A stretch of 64,000 nt of DNA from Alistipes putredinis (GTDB lineage Bacteria; Bacteroidota; Bacteroidia; Bacteroidales; Rikenellaceae): NCBI GenBank assembly GCA_022009915.1, contig CP091730.1, forward strand, positions 868,001 to 932,000, read 5' to 3'. Made by a program: the position numbers and the translations under genes. This document shows, in pieces, positions 9,322 to 19,571 of this stretch (position 1 is its first letter; the number at the start of each line of letters is the position of its first letter). The notes beneath the pieces are model-generated. The model saw only the letters and a program-made list of their open reading frames with translations, did not search any database and was not told where the DNA came from.

Positions 9322-12300
9322 TTATTCGGCTACGCAGCGCACGGGGCATGCGAATCCTTTCCACATTACCGCGCCGCAGGTGGCGGCTATGTTTCCGCTG
9401 GTGAAGGACATGAATGCTCCTATGCTCGCGGTCGAACCGGTGCCGCTGTTCCAGTATACGGCGGTGTTGCCTATGAACTTGTTAGCGCCCACTGGTTCGT
9501 ATGCCGAGAAACGGACTCCGGTTGCGGGCAGCCATGCCGTGGTGCCGTTGAAAGTGAAGCTGCGGCCGTTGGTTACGGATGATTTGCCTGCGGAGGTGAA
9601 GTATTTGCTTCCGATAAAGTCGTCGTTCATTTGTGCCGCGGTCGGTACCATGTATCCTGCCGGACACGGGTCGCAGTCGGTCTTTCCGCTTGCCGTTACG
9701 CTCTTGTTGTACCAGCGGTCGGTAGGAGCTCCCACGCACCAGTCGGCCATTGTCGGATTCGAAGTTCCGTAGGTTTGTCCGGAAGTGGCTCCTCCATAGG
9801 CATTGGCGGGATTGGTTACCACGCCGTTGGAATACTTGTAAGTGTATAGACACATCGGGTATCGGGTTGCCTGTTCGACGGTGGTTTGGCCCGGAATGTT
9901 AGCCCAGCCGTTGCCTGCGCCCACTACGGATTCGTTTACGACGGTCTTGGCTACCATGTCGGCATCGAATGCCGTTTTTCTCTGCCGGACCTGCCGTGCT
10001 GCCTGCCGTATTGGCTCCTACGAACGGGTCTTTGCGGCCCCATTGGTAAAGCATACCGTAAGAGTTTACGTCGTCCGGAGTTACCGAAGTCGCACCGATG
10101 TTGCGGTCCAGCCATGTGTTGCGGTTCCATTTGTGGGCTTGGGGAGCGTCGGTGCACCAGATATGCCAGCTCCAAACGATGTTGCCGTCTTTGTCGAGGA
10201 GAGCCACGAGGCCGTTTCCTTTATTTGCCGAAGCGTTGAACGAAATGACGCTGCCGTCGTAGCTTATGCCCGAGATGAGAGACTCGTCGCTCATCCAAAC
10301 CCAGTCGGCCTTGGCGCCGGTCAGGGTCGTGCCGTCGATTTTCTTGACAGGGAAGTCTGTACGAGCCTGCGTGCGGAACGATGTAGCAGTTGGAGAGCCC
10401 CGCCTCGCTCAAATCTATTTTCGCCACTTCCTGCGGGGTGTATGCAACCGCGAACTCGTAGACGGTGCCGGACTTGATGTCGAGCTTTGCGTCGGAAATC
10501 AGGGTCATGCCGTAGCCCGAGTTGTCGTAAATCGTGACTTTCGGATTAGAGATGCTGACGGGTGCCACCGGAATGGAAATCTGGGTGGCCGTGGTGCCGA
10601 TTGCAGCGTTTATTCCGTTTACGTAAATGCTCGTGGCTCCGCCCGCCTGCATGCTGAGTGCGGGAGTGTTGCCGTCGAGCGTAACGGTGGCGGCTCCGGC
10701 TATCGCCTCGCCGTTTGTGGATTCGAGTTTGATGCTGGTAATGGTGCCTTTACCCGTGATGTTCAGGCGGATGATTCCGCTGAGCTGCTGCATTTGAATG
10801 TCGCCGCCCTGCGTAAGGTTCTTGCCGACCATTATCACGTTCGAACCCCAGCCGTCGGAGTATTGCTGGGATGCGGGTACGGTAATCGACATGGAGTTTT
10901 GTGCTATCGAGCCGCCTGCGGATGCCGGATATACGGCATACAGCGGGCTGCCGTCCACCTTGCTGCCCGAGAAAGAGCCGGTGGCGCTTCCTTCGCCCGA
11001 GATGAGTATGTATTCCGAAGCCGCGGGAGTTTGGGCCGACATTACGTTTATTCTGTCGCCTTTGCTCCACTGCATACCCTGTCCGGTCTCGGCGGCTCTG
11101 GTGCCGTTGGAGACGATTGTGGCCTTTACGATATGTCCGTTCGCGCCGCCGACGTAGCTTGCCGACTCATCCTTGTAGAAGTATTTCTTCTCGGTGTCGC
11201 ATTCGTCCCAGAGTCTTATTATCGAGAGCGTCGGCATGCCGGTGACGTACATCGTGGTAAGAGAGGTGTTGGCCGTCAGGTCGAGCTCTGCGAGTTTGTT
11301 TTTAGCTGCGTGCAGACCGGTGAGGGCCGTATTCGCACTCAGGTCGAGCGAGGTTATCTGATTGTCGTGGCAGTAGATGTTGTTTATCGCCGTGTTGCTC
11401 TTCACGTCGAGGGTGCCGAGCTGGTTGTCCTGACAGTAGAGGCCGCGCAGACCGGTGCAGCCTGTAACCGAAAGGGTGCTGAGGTTGTTGTGCGCACATC
11501 CGAGGAATTCCAGCGAGGTGAGCGACGAGGCATTCAGCGAGGTGAGTTTGTTGTTCCAGCAGTAGAGCGTGCGCAGAGACGAGCAGCCCGTAACCGAGAG
11601 AGTAGTCAGGGCGTTGTTGTCGCAGCTGAGCGAACGCAGCGAACTTTTTCCGCTGACAGACAGCGAGGTGAGCTTGTTGCCGCTGCAATACAGGGCCACA
11701 AGAGCCGTATTCGCGCTCAGGTCGAGTGCGGAAAGGTTGTTGTAGACGCAGTTGAGAAGCCGCAGGTTCTTCAATCCGGAGACGTCCAATTTTTCGATTT
11801 TGTTGGTATAGCACAACAGTTCTTCGAGTTCCGGATTGCCGCTCAAATCGAGCGCGGTCATTTTGTAGTTGTTGTAGCAGGCCAGAGTGCGGAGCTTGGA
11901 GTTCGCCGAAACGTTCAGGGTCGTGATGTGGTTCTCGCCGCAGTCCAAATATTCGAGGTCGGCGAGAGCCGAAACTTCGATGCTCTCCAAAAGGTTGTGC
12001 GAGCAGTCCAGATATGTGAGCGACTCGGGAACCACCACCTGCTCGGCCTTGTTGAGCGAGCAGTCCAGATATTTCAGTTTCTTGTTCGCGCTCAGGTCGA
12101 TTTTGGCAACCGAGTTGCGGGCCATGTCCAGATATTCCAGATTGCGCAGATATTCGACGCCGCCCAGCGAGTTGATGGCCATGCCGGTTCTGATGCCCGA
12201 CTTATTGGGCTGGCAGAGTTCCAGACGTGTTACGGCGGCAGCCTCGTCCGAGTCTATCTTGCCGTCTTTGTTGGTGTCGTAGTCTTGCAGCATTATCTGT

Positions 12301-13238
12301 TTGAGCCTGCGGTCGGAGAATGTGATTTCGTCGAGCCTGAAAGCCGCTTGGATGACGGTGACCGTATCGTTGCATACGTCGTTCACGATTACGATTTTGC
12401 CCTCTCTCTGTTCGAAGAATTCGTTGGGCAGCACCTTGAAGCCGAGTTTGCTTTCGGTCAGGGCGCGGGAGTCGTTCGAAACAATCCAGTCGCAGAGTAT
12501 TTCGGTGGTGAACTCTATGTTGGATTTCACCTTCACCGTTATGTCTCCTCCCTCGGCACCCGTTTCGAATGTGGGAGTGGAGAGCAGCACGGCGTTGTTC
12601 TGCGCCTGCGAGATTGTTATGCTCTCGCTCTTGGCGGCGCCCGAAGCCACTTCGTTCACGCGAATGACGGTGCTGCGCGGACCGTAGGTTTCATTTTTAG
12701 CTATGGCGTAGTATTTAGTCTCGGTGTCCAAGGCACGCGAGGAGGGTATTTCCTTAATCCAGTCCACGCCGTTGGGCATCACTATCTTGTATTTGAGGTT
12801 GCTGGCTATCTGAACCTCTATGGTAGTCGCCGACGGCTGGAATCTCGTAGCTGCTTTTGGGTGATGAGCAGTGCGCCCAGTTTTTTTCTGGGTTACGGTA
12901 ATTTCCTCCGCTATTCCGTCGCCCTTGACCGTGAGCGTCGCCGTGCGGTCATCGTATTCGGTGTTTGCGGTGACCGATACGACTACATCGTGCGGGTTCT
13001 GGTCGCCCAACCCGTAGGCCGGAGATGCGGAGCACCAGTCGGCGGACGAAGTAATGGTCCAGTCCACGTTGCCGAGCACCGATACGGCGAACGTCTGGGC
13101 GTCGGGACCGGCGTTGAGCATGAGTTTGTCTACTATTATCGAGGGAATTTTCTCCTCTTCGGTCTTGTCTTTGGTGCAGCCGGCTATCGATGCTACGAGT
13201 GCGGATGCTGCAAATAGGCTGTATATGAATCTTTTCAT
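9322..13238 (-). CDS. Giant BACON-LRR-fimbrillin-FISUMP surface lipoprotein
   Basis: About 1,300 residues. Order: lipoprotein signal (ALVASIAGC); BACON-type beta-sandwiches ending VSVLGNVDWTITSSADWC and TVTQKK (residues ~30-300); an EF-hand-like loop YDTNKDGKIDSDE; about 15 internalin-J-like 21-residue LRRs of the type LxxLxCxxNxLTxLDVSxNT; a fimbrillin (Mfa-like) domain starting TRAAETGQGMQWSKGDRINV; and a FISUMP-type C-terminal domain (NTWLDRNIGATSVTP, CPAGYMVPTAAQMND, ending GFACPVRCVAE). Two to four frameshifts between 9960 and 10370 separate the C-terminal domain. It starts 20 nt after the SGNH hydrolase gene. Probably cell-surface, with carbohydrate or host-protein binding; ligand unknown. 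Confidence 0.82.
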
Positions 13239-13258
13239 CTCTGTCTGTTTTTGGTATC

Positions 13259-13892
13259 CTACTTCAATTCATCGATTAGATACGGCTGTATGATTTGCTC
13301 CAAAAGTTCGTATCCGGATTCGAGCGGGTGTACCCTGTCGGAGCAGAAAGCCGTGTTCATGCCGCCTATGGTGTTTACGAAGGCCGAGTAGTAGTCCACG
13401 AACGTGATGTCGTTTTCGCGGGCATACTGCTCGATGAGCGTGTTGAGCGTTCTGACTATCGGGGCGGGCTCGGGCACTTTGGTCGTCCAGCCGAATCCCG
13501 ATGCGGGAAGCGTGGTGCAGAGAATCGGTTTGATTCCGGCTTCTTTTGCACGAGTTGTCATGGTGGCGATGTTTTTCCAGAATCTGTTCGATTGCGATGT
13601 AGCCCTGATTCTGGGCGATGTCGTTGATTCCGGCCATGATGACCACCACTTTGGGTTTGTTGTTGATTACGTCGGTGCCGAAACGGCCGAGCATCTGGGC
13701 CGTAACTTGGCCGTCGATACCTTTGCCGAGGTATCCGTTGGGCGTCAGAAACGAAGTCTCCGTGGTACGTGTTCCACAGGCGCGTTATCGAATTACCCAT
13801 GAATACGGCATTTACCTGAGCGCGCACCTGCCCCGAGCAGAGCATGCTGAGCAGCAGCGATGCGCAGAAAATTTGTAAAAAAAGCGTTTCAT
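13259..13892 (-). CDS. Secreted SGNH/GDSL-family hydrolase
   Basis: About 210 residues. After correction of a T7 run near the start, the N-terminus is a signal peptide (LQIFCASLLLSMLCSGQVRA). Block I is FMGNSITRLW (serine nucleophile in GNS), block III is VVVIMAGINDIAQNQGY (glycine and asparagine oxyanion residues) and block V is CSDRVHPLESGYELL (Asp-His pair). The family hydrolyses esters on carbohydrates or lipids; many Bacteroidota members are acetylesterases. Frameshifts near 13745 and 13560 were bridged. The downstream LRR lipoprotein gene is 20 nt away, so both are read from the promoter at 14078-14109. A secreted glycan esterase is the best guess. Confidence 0.75.
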
Positions 13893-14077
13893 AAATATAA
13901 AAAGTGATTTGTGAATGGATTTCAATATTATAATCCGGTTCCCGTTTCGGACGGCGGCCGTAGCCGGCAGGTTGCCGGATTCGAGAAATATCCCGACGGG
14001 GAAATGGCCGTCGAATCGTATGCGTAGGTCATTTGTAGTTGTTCCGTTTTTTTAAGACGGCGGTTATTTTTCACGAC

Positions 14078-14109
14078 CAAAGTTAAGTTTTTATTCGTGA
14101 AAAACAAAA
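14078..14109 (-). promoter_or_regulatory. Promoter of the SGNH-LRR operon
   Basis: TTTTG (14105-14109), 19 nt, then TAACTTTG (14078-14085) on the minus strand is a very good Bacteroidota promoter. It gives a leader of about 180 nt before the SGNH start; the leader (13893-14077) holds no gene I can see. Confidence 0.65.
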
Positions 14110-14147
14110 TGGTCCGCGGCCTTCCGCATCCCTTCCCCGAAGAAACT

Positions 14148-14688
14148 CTACAATGCGTATATGAGTATGCCCGCCGCAGCCGAAAGGACTATCAGAAGAA
14201 TGGGGTTCACCTTGAACATCGAGGCGACGAGATTTGCGGCGAAGATAATCCAGCTCCATGCGTCGATGAAGCTGCGCCCCTGCTCGCTTTCAGGAAACAG
14301 AAGCATGAGCGCCGCCGCGGCAATCATGCCTATGACCACGGGCGCAAGCCCTGCAAGGGCACCCTGAACGTATTTGTTGTCTTTGAGTTTTTATGAAAAA
14401 GCGGGTGATGAGCAGCATCAGCGTCAGCGAGGGCAGACATACCGAAGCGGTGGCTACGGCCGAGCCCCAGAATCCGGCTACGGTATATCCGACGTAGGTC
14501 GCGCTGTTTATGGCAATCGGCCCGGGGGTCATCTGCGACAGGGCCACTATGTCGGCGAACTGCGAGGCGGTTATCCAGCCGTGGCGTGCGACCACTTCGT
14601 TCTGTATGAGCGAGAGCATGGCATATCCGCCGCCGAATCCGAAAAATCCGATTTTCAGATAGCTGAGAAACAGTTGCAGGTATATCAT
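14148..14688 (-). CDS. Chromate-family (CHR) transporter subunit, second half
   Basis: About 180 residues, all membrane helices. The CHR signature FGFGGGYAMLSLIQNEVV lies near the N-terminus, followed by LSQMTPGPIAINSATYVGY. Bacteroidota usually carry CHR proteins as two short genes that together equal one ChrA. Members export chromate or move other anions; the true substrate is often unknown. Its ATG overlaps the previous CHR gene stop by 4 nt. One frameshift near 14393 (A5) was bridged. It is the last gene of the operon beginning at rsmE. Confidence 0.85.
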
Positions 14689-15230
14689 CTTATGTTCTCC
14701 TTTCCCGTTTTGTAGATTTTCAGGCCGATTCCTACGGCCGCTCCGACAAGGATGAGAAGCACCGGCGAGAGCCCGAAATGCCACACTCCGACGGCTACGG
14801 CGGCAGCCACGGCGAGGTTCCAAGCCCCCATGCCTTTCGACAGGCCGGCTATCGGTGCGATTATCAGTGCCACTACGGCCGGCCGCATTCCCAGAAATGC
14901 GGCATTGACGAAGCGGTTGTCGCGCATCTGCGCGAAAAACATCGCCACGGCGAGCATGATGACGAACGACGGTATCACCACTCCCAGCACGGCCGCCACC
15001 GCTCCGCAGTAGCCTCGTACCTTATAGCCGACGAATACCGCTGCGTTGAGCGCTATCGGTCCCGGGGCGGACTGGGCGAGAGTGAGCAGTTGCAGGAAGT
15101 TCTCGCGCTCTATCCAGCGTTTTTTATCTATTACCTCGCGCTGTACAAGCGGAATCATGGCGTATCCGCCTCCGAACGTGAAGACGCCGATGCGGAAGAA
15201 CGTCGCGAATATCGTCCAAAGTTCTTTCAT
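14685..15230 (-). CDS. Chromate-family (CHR) transporter subunit, first half
   Basis: 181 residues, intact. The CHR motif FTFGGGYAMIPLVQREVI and SAPGPIALNAAVFVGYKVRG are both present, followed by four to five membrane helices. It pairs with the next gene to make a heterodimeric transporter equivalent to full-length ChrA. The start codon overlaps the stop of the hydrogenase-like HyfH/I gene by 4 nt, so translation is coupled to the membrane complex operon. Chromate itself is a doubtful natural substrate in an anaerobe; sulfate, molybdate or another oxyanion is possible (inference). Confidence 0.87.
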   Translation of the reverse strand: MKELWTIFATFFRIGVFTFGGGYAMIPLVQREVIDKKRWIERENFLQLLTLAQSAPGPIALNAAVFVGYKVRGYCGAVAAVLGVVIPSFVIMLAVAMFFAQMRDNRFVNAAFLGMRPAVVALIIAPIAGLSKGMGAWNLAVAAAVAVGVWHFGLSPVLLILVGAAVGIGLKIYKTGKENIR

Positions 15231-15992
15231 CTTGCGAATTTTCTGTTGCCTGTCAGGTTCATGACCCCTTCGATGAATGTCATCGGATGCAGCGGAACCC
15301 CGGGCAGGTAGAGGTCTATGCGGTGCCGGTTCACGAACGAACGGTCCACTGCGGGACTGTCCTCGTAAAGACCGCCGCTAATCGCTTCGCTGCCTGCAAG
15401 TATCGTTATCTTGGGTTCGGAAATCGCATCGTAGCATATTTCGAGCGGTCCGGCCATGGCCTTGGTAATCGGGCCTGTGACGACCACTCCGTCGGCATGA
15501 CGCGGCGAGGCCGTGAACTCGATGCCGTAGCGGCCCAAGTCGAAATTCACGTTGCCCGTGGCGTTGAGCTCCATCTCGCAGCTGCCGTCTCCTCCGGCGC
15601 TCACCTGCCGTAGTTTGAGCGCCCGCCCGAAGGTGGCGACAATCTCCTTACGCACGTTTTGCGGAGCGAAATCCACTTTTTCGGTCTGCGGCGTTATTAT
15701 CAGATTCTCGCGGCACGTGCTGCCTAACCGGTAGTCGTCCGTAAAGCGTACCGCCTGCGGGTAGCGTCTGGCGCATTCGCCGCAAAAAAAGGCATCGTCC
15801 CAAATCGAGCGAGAACGGAGTGGCCGTAATCGCACCGGCAGGACACATCTTTGCACAGCCCGCGACCGCCTCTTTGTCCGCCTCCGAGAGAACGGGTCTG
15901 CCTCGGAACGTGTCGGGCAGAGAGACGCGTGTCAAATCCTTTATATACTGCGAGCCGTGGCTGCGCATTACTCTTATCTGGTTGAAGAACAT
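15227..15992 (-). CDS. Hydrogenase-4/complex I-like subunit: ferredoxin domain fused to NuoB/HyfI domain
   Basis: About 255 residues. The N-terminal part carries one 4Fe-4S motif: Cys-Cys-Pro in AGCAKMCPAGAI, then CLFCGECARRYP after a frameshift near 15795. The C-terminal part is NuoB/HyfI-like: ASPRHADGVVVTGPITKAM and HRIDLYLPGVPLHPMTFIEG. In NuoB and hydrogenase small subunits the proximal cluster uses CxxC(E), GxCA and PGCP. Here these read DGSCEME, AGSEAISGG and PGVPL, so at most one of four ligands remains. The protein probably keeps the scaffold but not that cluster. It starts 16 nt after hyfG-like and overlaps the CHR gene by 4 nt. Confidence 0.82.
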
Positions 15993-16008
15993 CTTTTCGG
16001 AGTATTTT

Positions 16009-17518
16009 CTATAAGTCGTGTCCGCAGTAGGACAGGTTGAAACTCTTGTTGCAAATCGGGAAATCGGATATGCCTTCCGAACGCACTGCCAGCGCCAGCG
16101 CCAGCCAGTTGTGCATCGAGGGGTCCTTTATCTTGTAGCAGGCTCATGCGGCCGCGGGAGTCCGTTACGGCGACGTGGCAAATCTCTCCGCGCCAGCCTT
16201 CGACCAACGCGAAACTGAGCGAATCGGCGGCCAGCGGCGTCCTGTAATCCGGTTCTGGGAGTTTGGAGGGGGCCTCGTCGAGTAGCGACAGAACGTAATC
16301 GGCGCTCTGCAACACTTCGTTCTTGCGCACCGTGAGGCGGGACATGATGTCTCCGTACTGCTTTGTCACGGGCGTATGCCTTATCGTCGTAGAGTATGTC
16401 CCCCATGGGTGCGAAGCGCGTATGTCGCGTGCAAGACCGCTCGCTCTGGCCGCCGTTCCCACACCGCCTATGCTGCGCATCTGCTCGGCTGCGACCGTAC
16501 CGCACGATTCGAATCGCGCCAGCAGCGACGGCAGGCTCTTTATGTCGCGTGCCACCTCCTCGTATCTGCGCCTTACGTCCGTTATGTTTGCGCGAATCTT
16601 ACCTTTTATTTCCTCGGTAAGCGGGTAGTACGAGCCCATGGGTCTTACTATTCCCTTGCCGAACCTGTTGCCGCACCACATCTGGGTGGTGTTTATGGTT
16701 ACTGTTCGGAGCGCTTCGCAAGCCACCTGCCCGAGTTGGTAGCCGATGTCCGTGCAAAGGGCTCCGGTGTCGGCTATGTGCGTGGCTATCCGTTCGAGTT
16801 CGAGAGCTATTGTGCGCGTCGTCTCGTAGCCGTGCTCCGCACTGCGCCCGCTCAGACGCTCCATGACCATGCTGGCTGCCGTAGCTCCTGCCACCGAGCT
16901 GTCTCCTGCGGCGGATTCGGCTATCAGGCATTGCCGCAGCCGGTTGTCGGTAGCAGTAAAGGTTTGCTCTACGCCGCGGTGCTGGTATCCGAGCGCGATT
17001 TCCAGATGCAGCACCTTCTCTCCGTTGCAGATGAATCGGAAAGCTCCGGGTTCGATTATCCCTGCATGGATTGGACCGACGTTCACCTCGTGCAGGGCTT
17101 CGCCCTCCATGCGGTAGAACGGATAGTCGTCTATGCTGCGGCCGCGGAAGATGCTGTCGGAGGCGAATCTCAAAGGTTTGTCCCACGGCTGGCCGGTGAA
17201 TCGGATGCCGTAGCGTTCGGCGATTTCCCGCTCGAAACAGTGCGCTCCGGCATATACGGCCGTAAGCGACGGCAGTTCGGCGTTCCAGTAGTCGGATACG
17301 AAACTGCACGTCATCACCCGATGCGCCGCGTCGTCGAGCATGATGAAGAAGAATCTCAGCGAATTGTCCTTTTGCGGCACTGCGAAATAGTGCGCTATGT
17401 GGTAATCGGCATCGGCAAGAAGCCGCGACGCCTCTTGGTAAAGGTCGGCGTATTCTACTTCCGGTATGGCGCCGAGCGGTATGCTCTTGGAGATGTTGTC
17501 CGTAATGTGCCAGTTCAT
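16009..17518 (-). CDS. Hydrogenase-4 large subunit-like (HyfG/NuoCD) protein without NiFe ligands
   Basis: About 502 residues: an N-terminal NuoC-like domain (to ~residue 130, RYGIRFTGQPWDKPLRF) fused to a NuoD/HyfG domain. The latter has HEVNVGPIHAGIIEPGAFRF and LEIALGYQHRGVEQTF. Active group 4 hydrogenases carry two cysteine pairs for NiFe. Here the first region reads LIAESAAGDSSVAG, with no CGxC. The C-terminus, after a frameshift near 16130, reads DPSMHNWLALALAVR then CNKSFNLSYCGHDL, with no DPCxxC. This is the pattern of energy-converting hydrogenase-related (Ehr) complexes. The start overlaps the hyfF-like stop by 4 nt. It is a cytosolic-face subunit of the membrane complex. Confidence 0.85.
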
Positions 17519-18932
17519 TGCCCTCTAAAAAGTTTGCGATGGTTTCTATAATCTCCATGAAGAACTGCGGCCGGTATGCCCCCAGAATCATCGCAATGGC
17601 GATAAGCGCCATCGCGCTCCACGTGTATGCCGCTTTCGGAGTGTCGAAAGTCCTGTGCGGATGTTCGGGATGCTCGTAGCAAATCTTGAATACGGTGTTG
17701 CAGATACCGTAAACGGCTATGCACAGCAGCAGCGCGACCGTTCCCAGCAGCCACCAGCGGCCCTGTGCGGCCATTTGTCCCAGCACGCCAAGCTCGGAAA
17801 CGAACAGCAGCGACGGCGGAAAGGCCATGAGCATCAAGGCCCCGACGAGCATCGCTGTGGCGGCAGTGGGGTTGATTTTCATGAAGTCGGTCATGGAGTT
17901 TATATGGTATGAATCGTAAGTCTTTCCGGCTTGCGCGGCGAGCAGGAACATGCCCGATTTTACGAACGTGTGAGCCGCGGCGTGCAGCACGGCGGCGGCA
18001 ACTCCCGCACCGCCTATTCCGAGCCCTATGAGTACGATGCCCATGTTTTCCACCGTGGAGTAGGACAGAAAACGTTTCAGGTGCGTCGCCCTGCGGATGA
18101 ATATCGCTCCGAACATGAGAGATATGACACCGGTGAGTATCATCACGTTGCCTGCCCACTCGAAAACCGGCGAGGCGGCTATCACCTCGTATATCCTGAA
18201 CACGGACACGAAGCCTGCGTTTACCAGTACGGTGGATATCAGAGCCGCCGCCGGTGCGGGCGTCGCATAGTTGGCGTCCACGCCGATAGGGTAGAGCGGG
18301 AAAACTTCGAGCTTGCAGCTGAATCCTGCCAGAACCAGCAGGAAGGCTATTTTGAGATAGAGCGGATTGCCGTCCCTTACTGCGATTCTGAGACCCTCGT
18401 AGGATAGTCCTTCGCCTGCCGCGGTTCCGCAGAGCAGAAGTATTCCGAGGTAGGCCATGGTGATGCCTGTGGAGCAGACGAAGATGTATTTCCATGTGGC
18501 TTCCAGACTCTCGTCCCTGCGGCGGTGGTATATTACGCCGGCGGCGCAGAGCGTGGTGGCTTCTAAACAAATCCACGTCACGGCGATGTTCGATGCGAAA
18601 TACACGCCCGATATGGCGGAGCACAGCAGTATCAGAAGCTGGTTGAACAGTCTGACGTCGTGTATCGAGCCTGCCGAGATATAGTACTGCGCATGGCAGA
18701 ACGCTACGGGCGAGACGATTGCCAAAAGAGTGAAGAACAGTGTTCCGAGCCTGTCGAAAGTGAAGAACATGGCCGAACTTTGTCCGGCGAGGCAGAATAT
18801 CACGGCTGCGGCGGCCGCTGCCTGCATGGCGTAGAAAACGGCGGCGACCATAGCCACGGCGCGGTGCGTCTTTGCTGCCGAGAGCAGCCCCGCGATTAGA
18901 AATGCAACTGTTATGTAGATTATCGCTGTCAT
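17515..18932 (-). CDS. hyfF: Hydrogenase-4 HyfF-like antiporter-type membrane subunit
   Basis: About 472 residues with some 13-14 membrane helices, of the NuoL/M/N-MrpA family. The helix glutamate is in WICLEATTLCAAGVIY; the next motif reads FSCKLEVFPLYPIGVDANYATPAPAA, which I cite only by position (about residues 215-240). The later motif keeps GAGVAAAVLHAAAHTFVKSG. The position that normally carries a channel lysine reads STVLVNAGF. In the given sequence the frame runs on past the expected stop. One extra T in the T5 run near 17530 gives NFFRGQ and a TGA overlapping the next ATG, as in the rest of the operon. Confidence 0.85.
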
Positions 18933-18941
18933 CGTGTGTCG

Positions 18942-19571
18942 TCAGTCTTTGATTCGTGTAAGAGCGTCCGTGTCGTCGGTGTGCAGCCTTTCTCCGAGGC
19001 GCGTGATGAACATGCCCAGCATCAGCACGCTTATGAGAATGTCCAGCAGGATTGCGATGTTGATTAGAATCGGCATATGCACTCCGATTGCCATCGAGAA
19101 GAGGAACACTCCGTTTTCGATTATCAGGAACCCAACCATGTGGGCGAAAATTCTCTTGCGGCGCGTGATGAGTACGAGTCCGCTCAGAAGTGCGTAGAGG
19201 GCCGCCCCGAAAAACAGCATGTCCGTGGAGTTGTCCGCCACCCAGTAGGTGACCGTGACGCTTGCGGCCAGTGCGAGCATTGAGCCCAGCAGCGAACCGA
19301 ACTGGCTGGCTCCCGCTCCGGCGATGCGGTCGATTTTGTTGCGGCGGATTATCCTGTACAGCAGCATGGGAACTATTACGGCCTTGAATACCAGCGTTTC
19401 GGTGACGATGAACAGCATCTCCGGAATGTTTACGGTATGCAGCCTCAGCAGAGCCACCGCCAGCAGAATCCAGCCTTGCAGGCCGATGATTCGGGCATAG
19501 GTGCGGAAACGCTCGGTTACGGACATGTAAACCAGCGTTATTACGTAGAGTATTATCAGTGCGAATATCAT
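18942..19571 (-). CDS. hyfE: Hydrogenase-4 HyfE-like (NuoK-type) membrane subunit
   Basis: 209 residues, intact, six or more membrane helices. The C-terminal half is NuoK-like (VGFLIIENGVFLFSMAIG, with the intramembrane glutamate that in NuoK carries protons), and ends with LGMFITRLGERLHTDDTDAL. It is a small integral subunit of complex I-like pumps. Its start overlaps the hyfC-like stop by 4 nt and it is followed after 9 nt by hyfF-like. Confidence 0.88.
   Translation of the reverse strand: MIFALIILYVITLVYMSVTERFRTYARIIGLQGWILLAVALLRLHTVNIPEMLFIVTETLVFKAVIVPMLLYRIIRRNKIDRIAGAGASQFGSLLGSMLALAASVTVTYWVADNSTDMLFFGAALYALLSGLVLITRRKRIFAHMVGFLIIENGVFLFSMAIGVHMPILINIAILLDILISVLMLGMFITRLGERLHTDDTDALTRIKD

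Noticed and set aside
10266..13217. A 983-codon open frame on the plus strand opposite the LRR lipoprotein
   Set aside because: It is the antisense shadow of a GC-rich, repeat-containing gene. Its product has no domain pattern, while the minus strand has a clear signal peptide and domains.
16376..17551. A 391-codon plus-strand frame opposite hyfG
   Set aside because: Antisense shadow; the minus-strand product matches the NuoCD/HyfG family along its length.
16599..18932. An apparent HyfF protein of 777 residues running into hyfG
   Set aside because: The extension is an out-of-frame reading of hyfG. One extra T near 17530 restores a normal stop overlapping the hyfG ATG.
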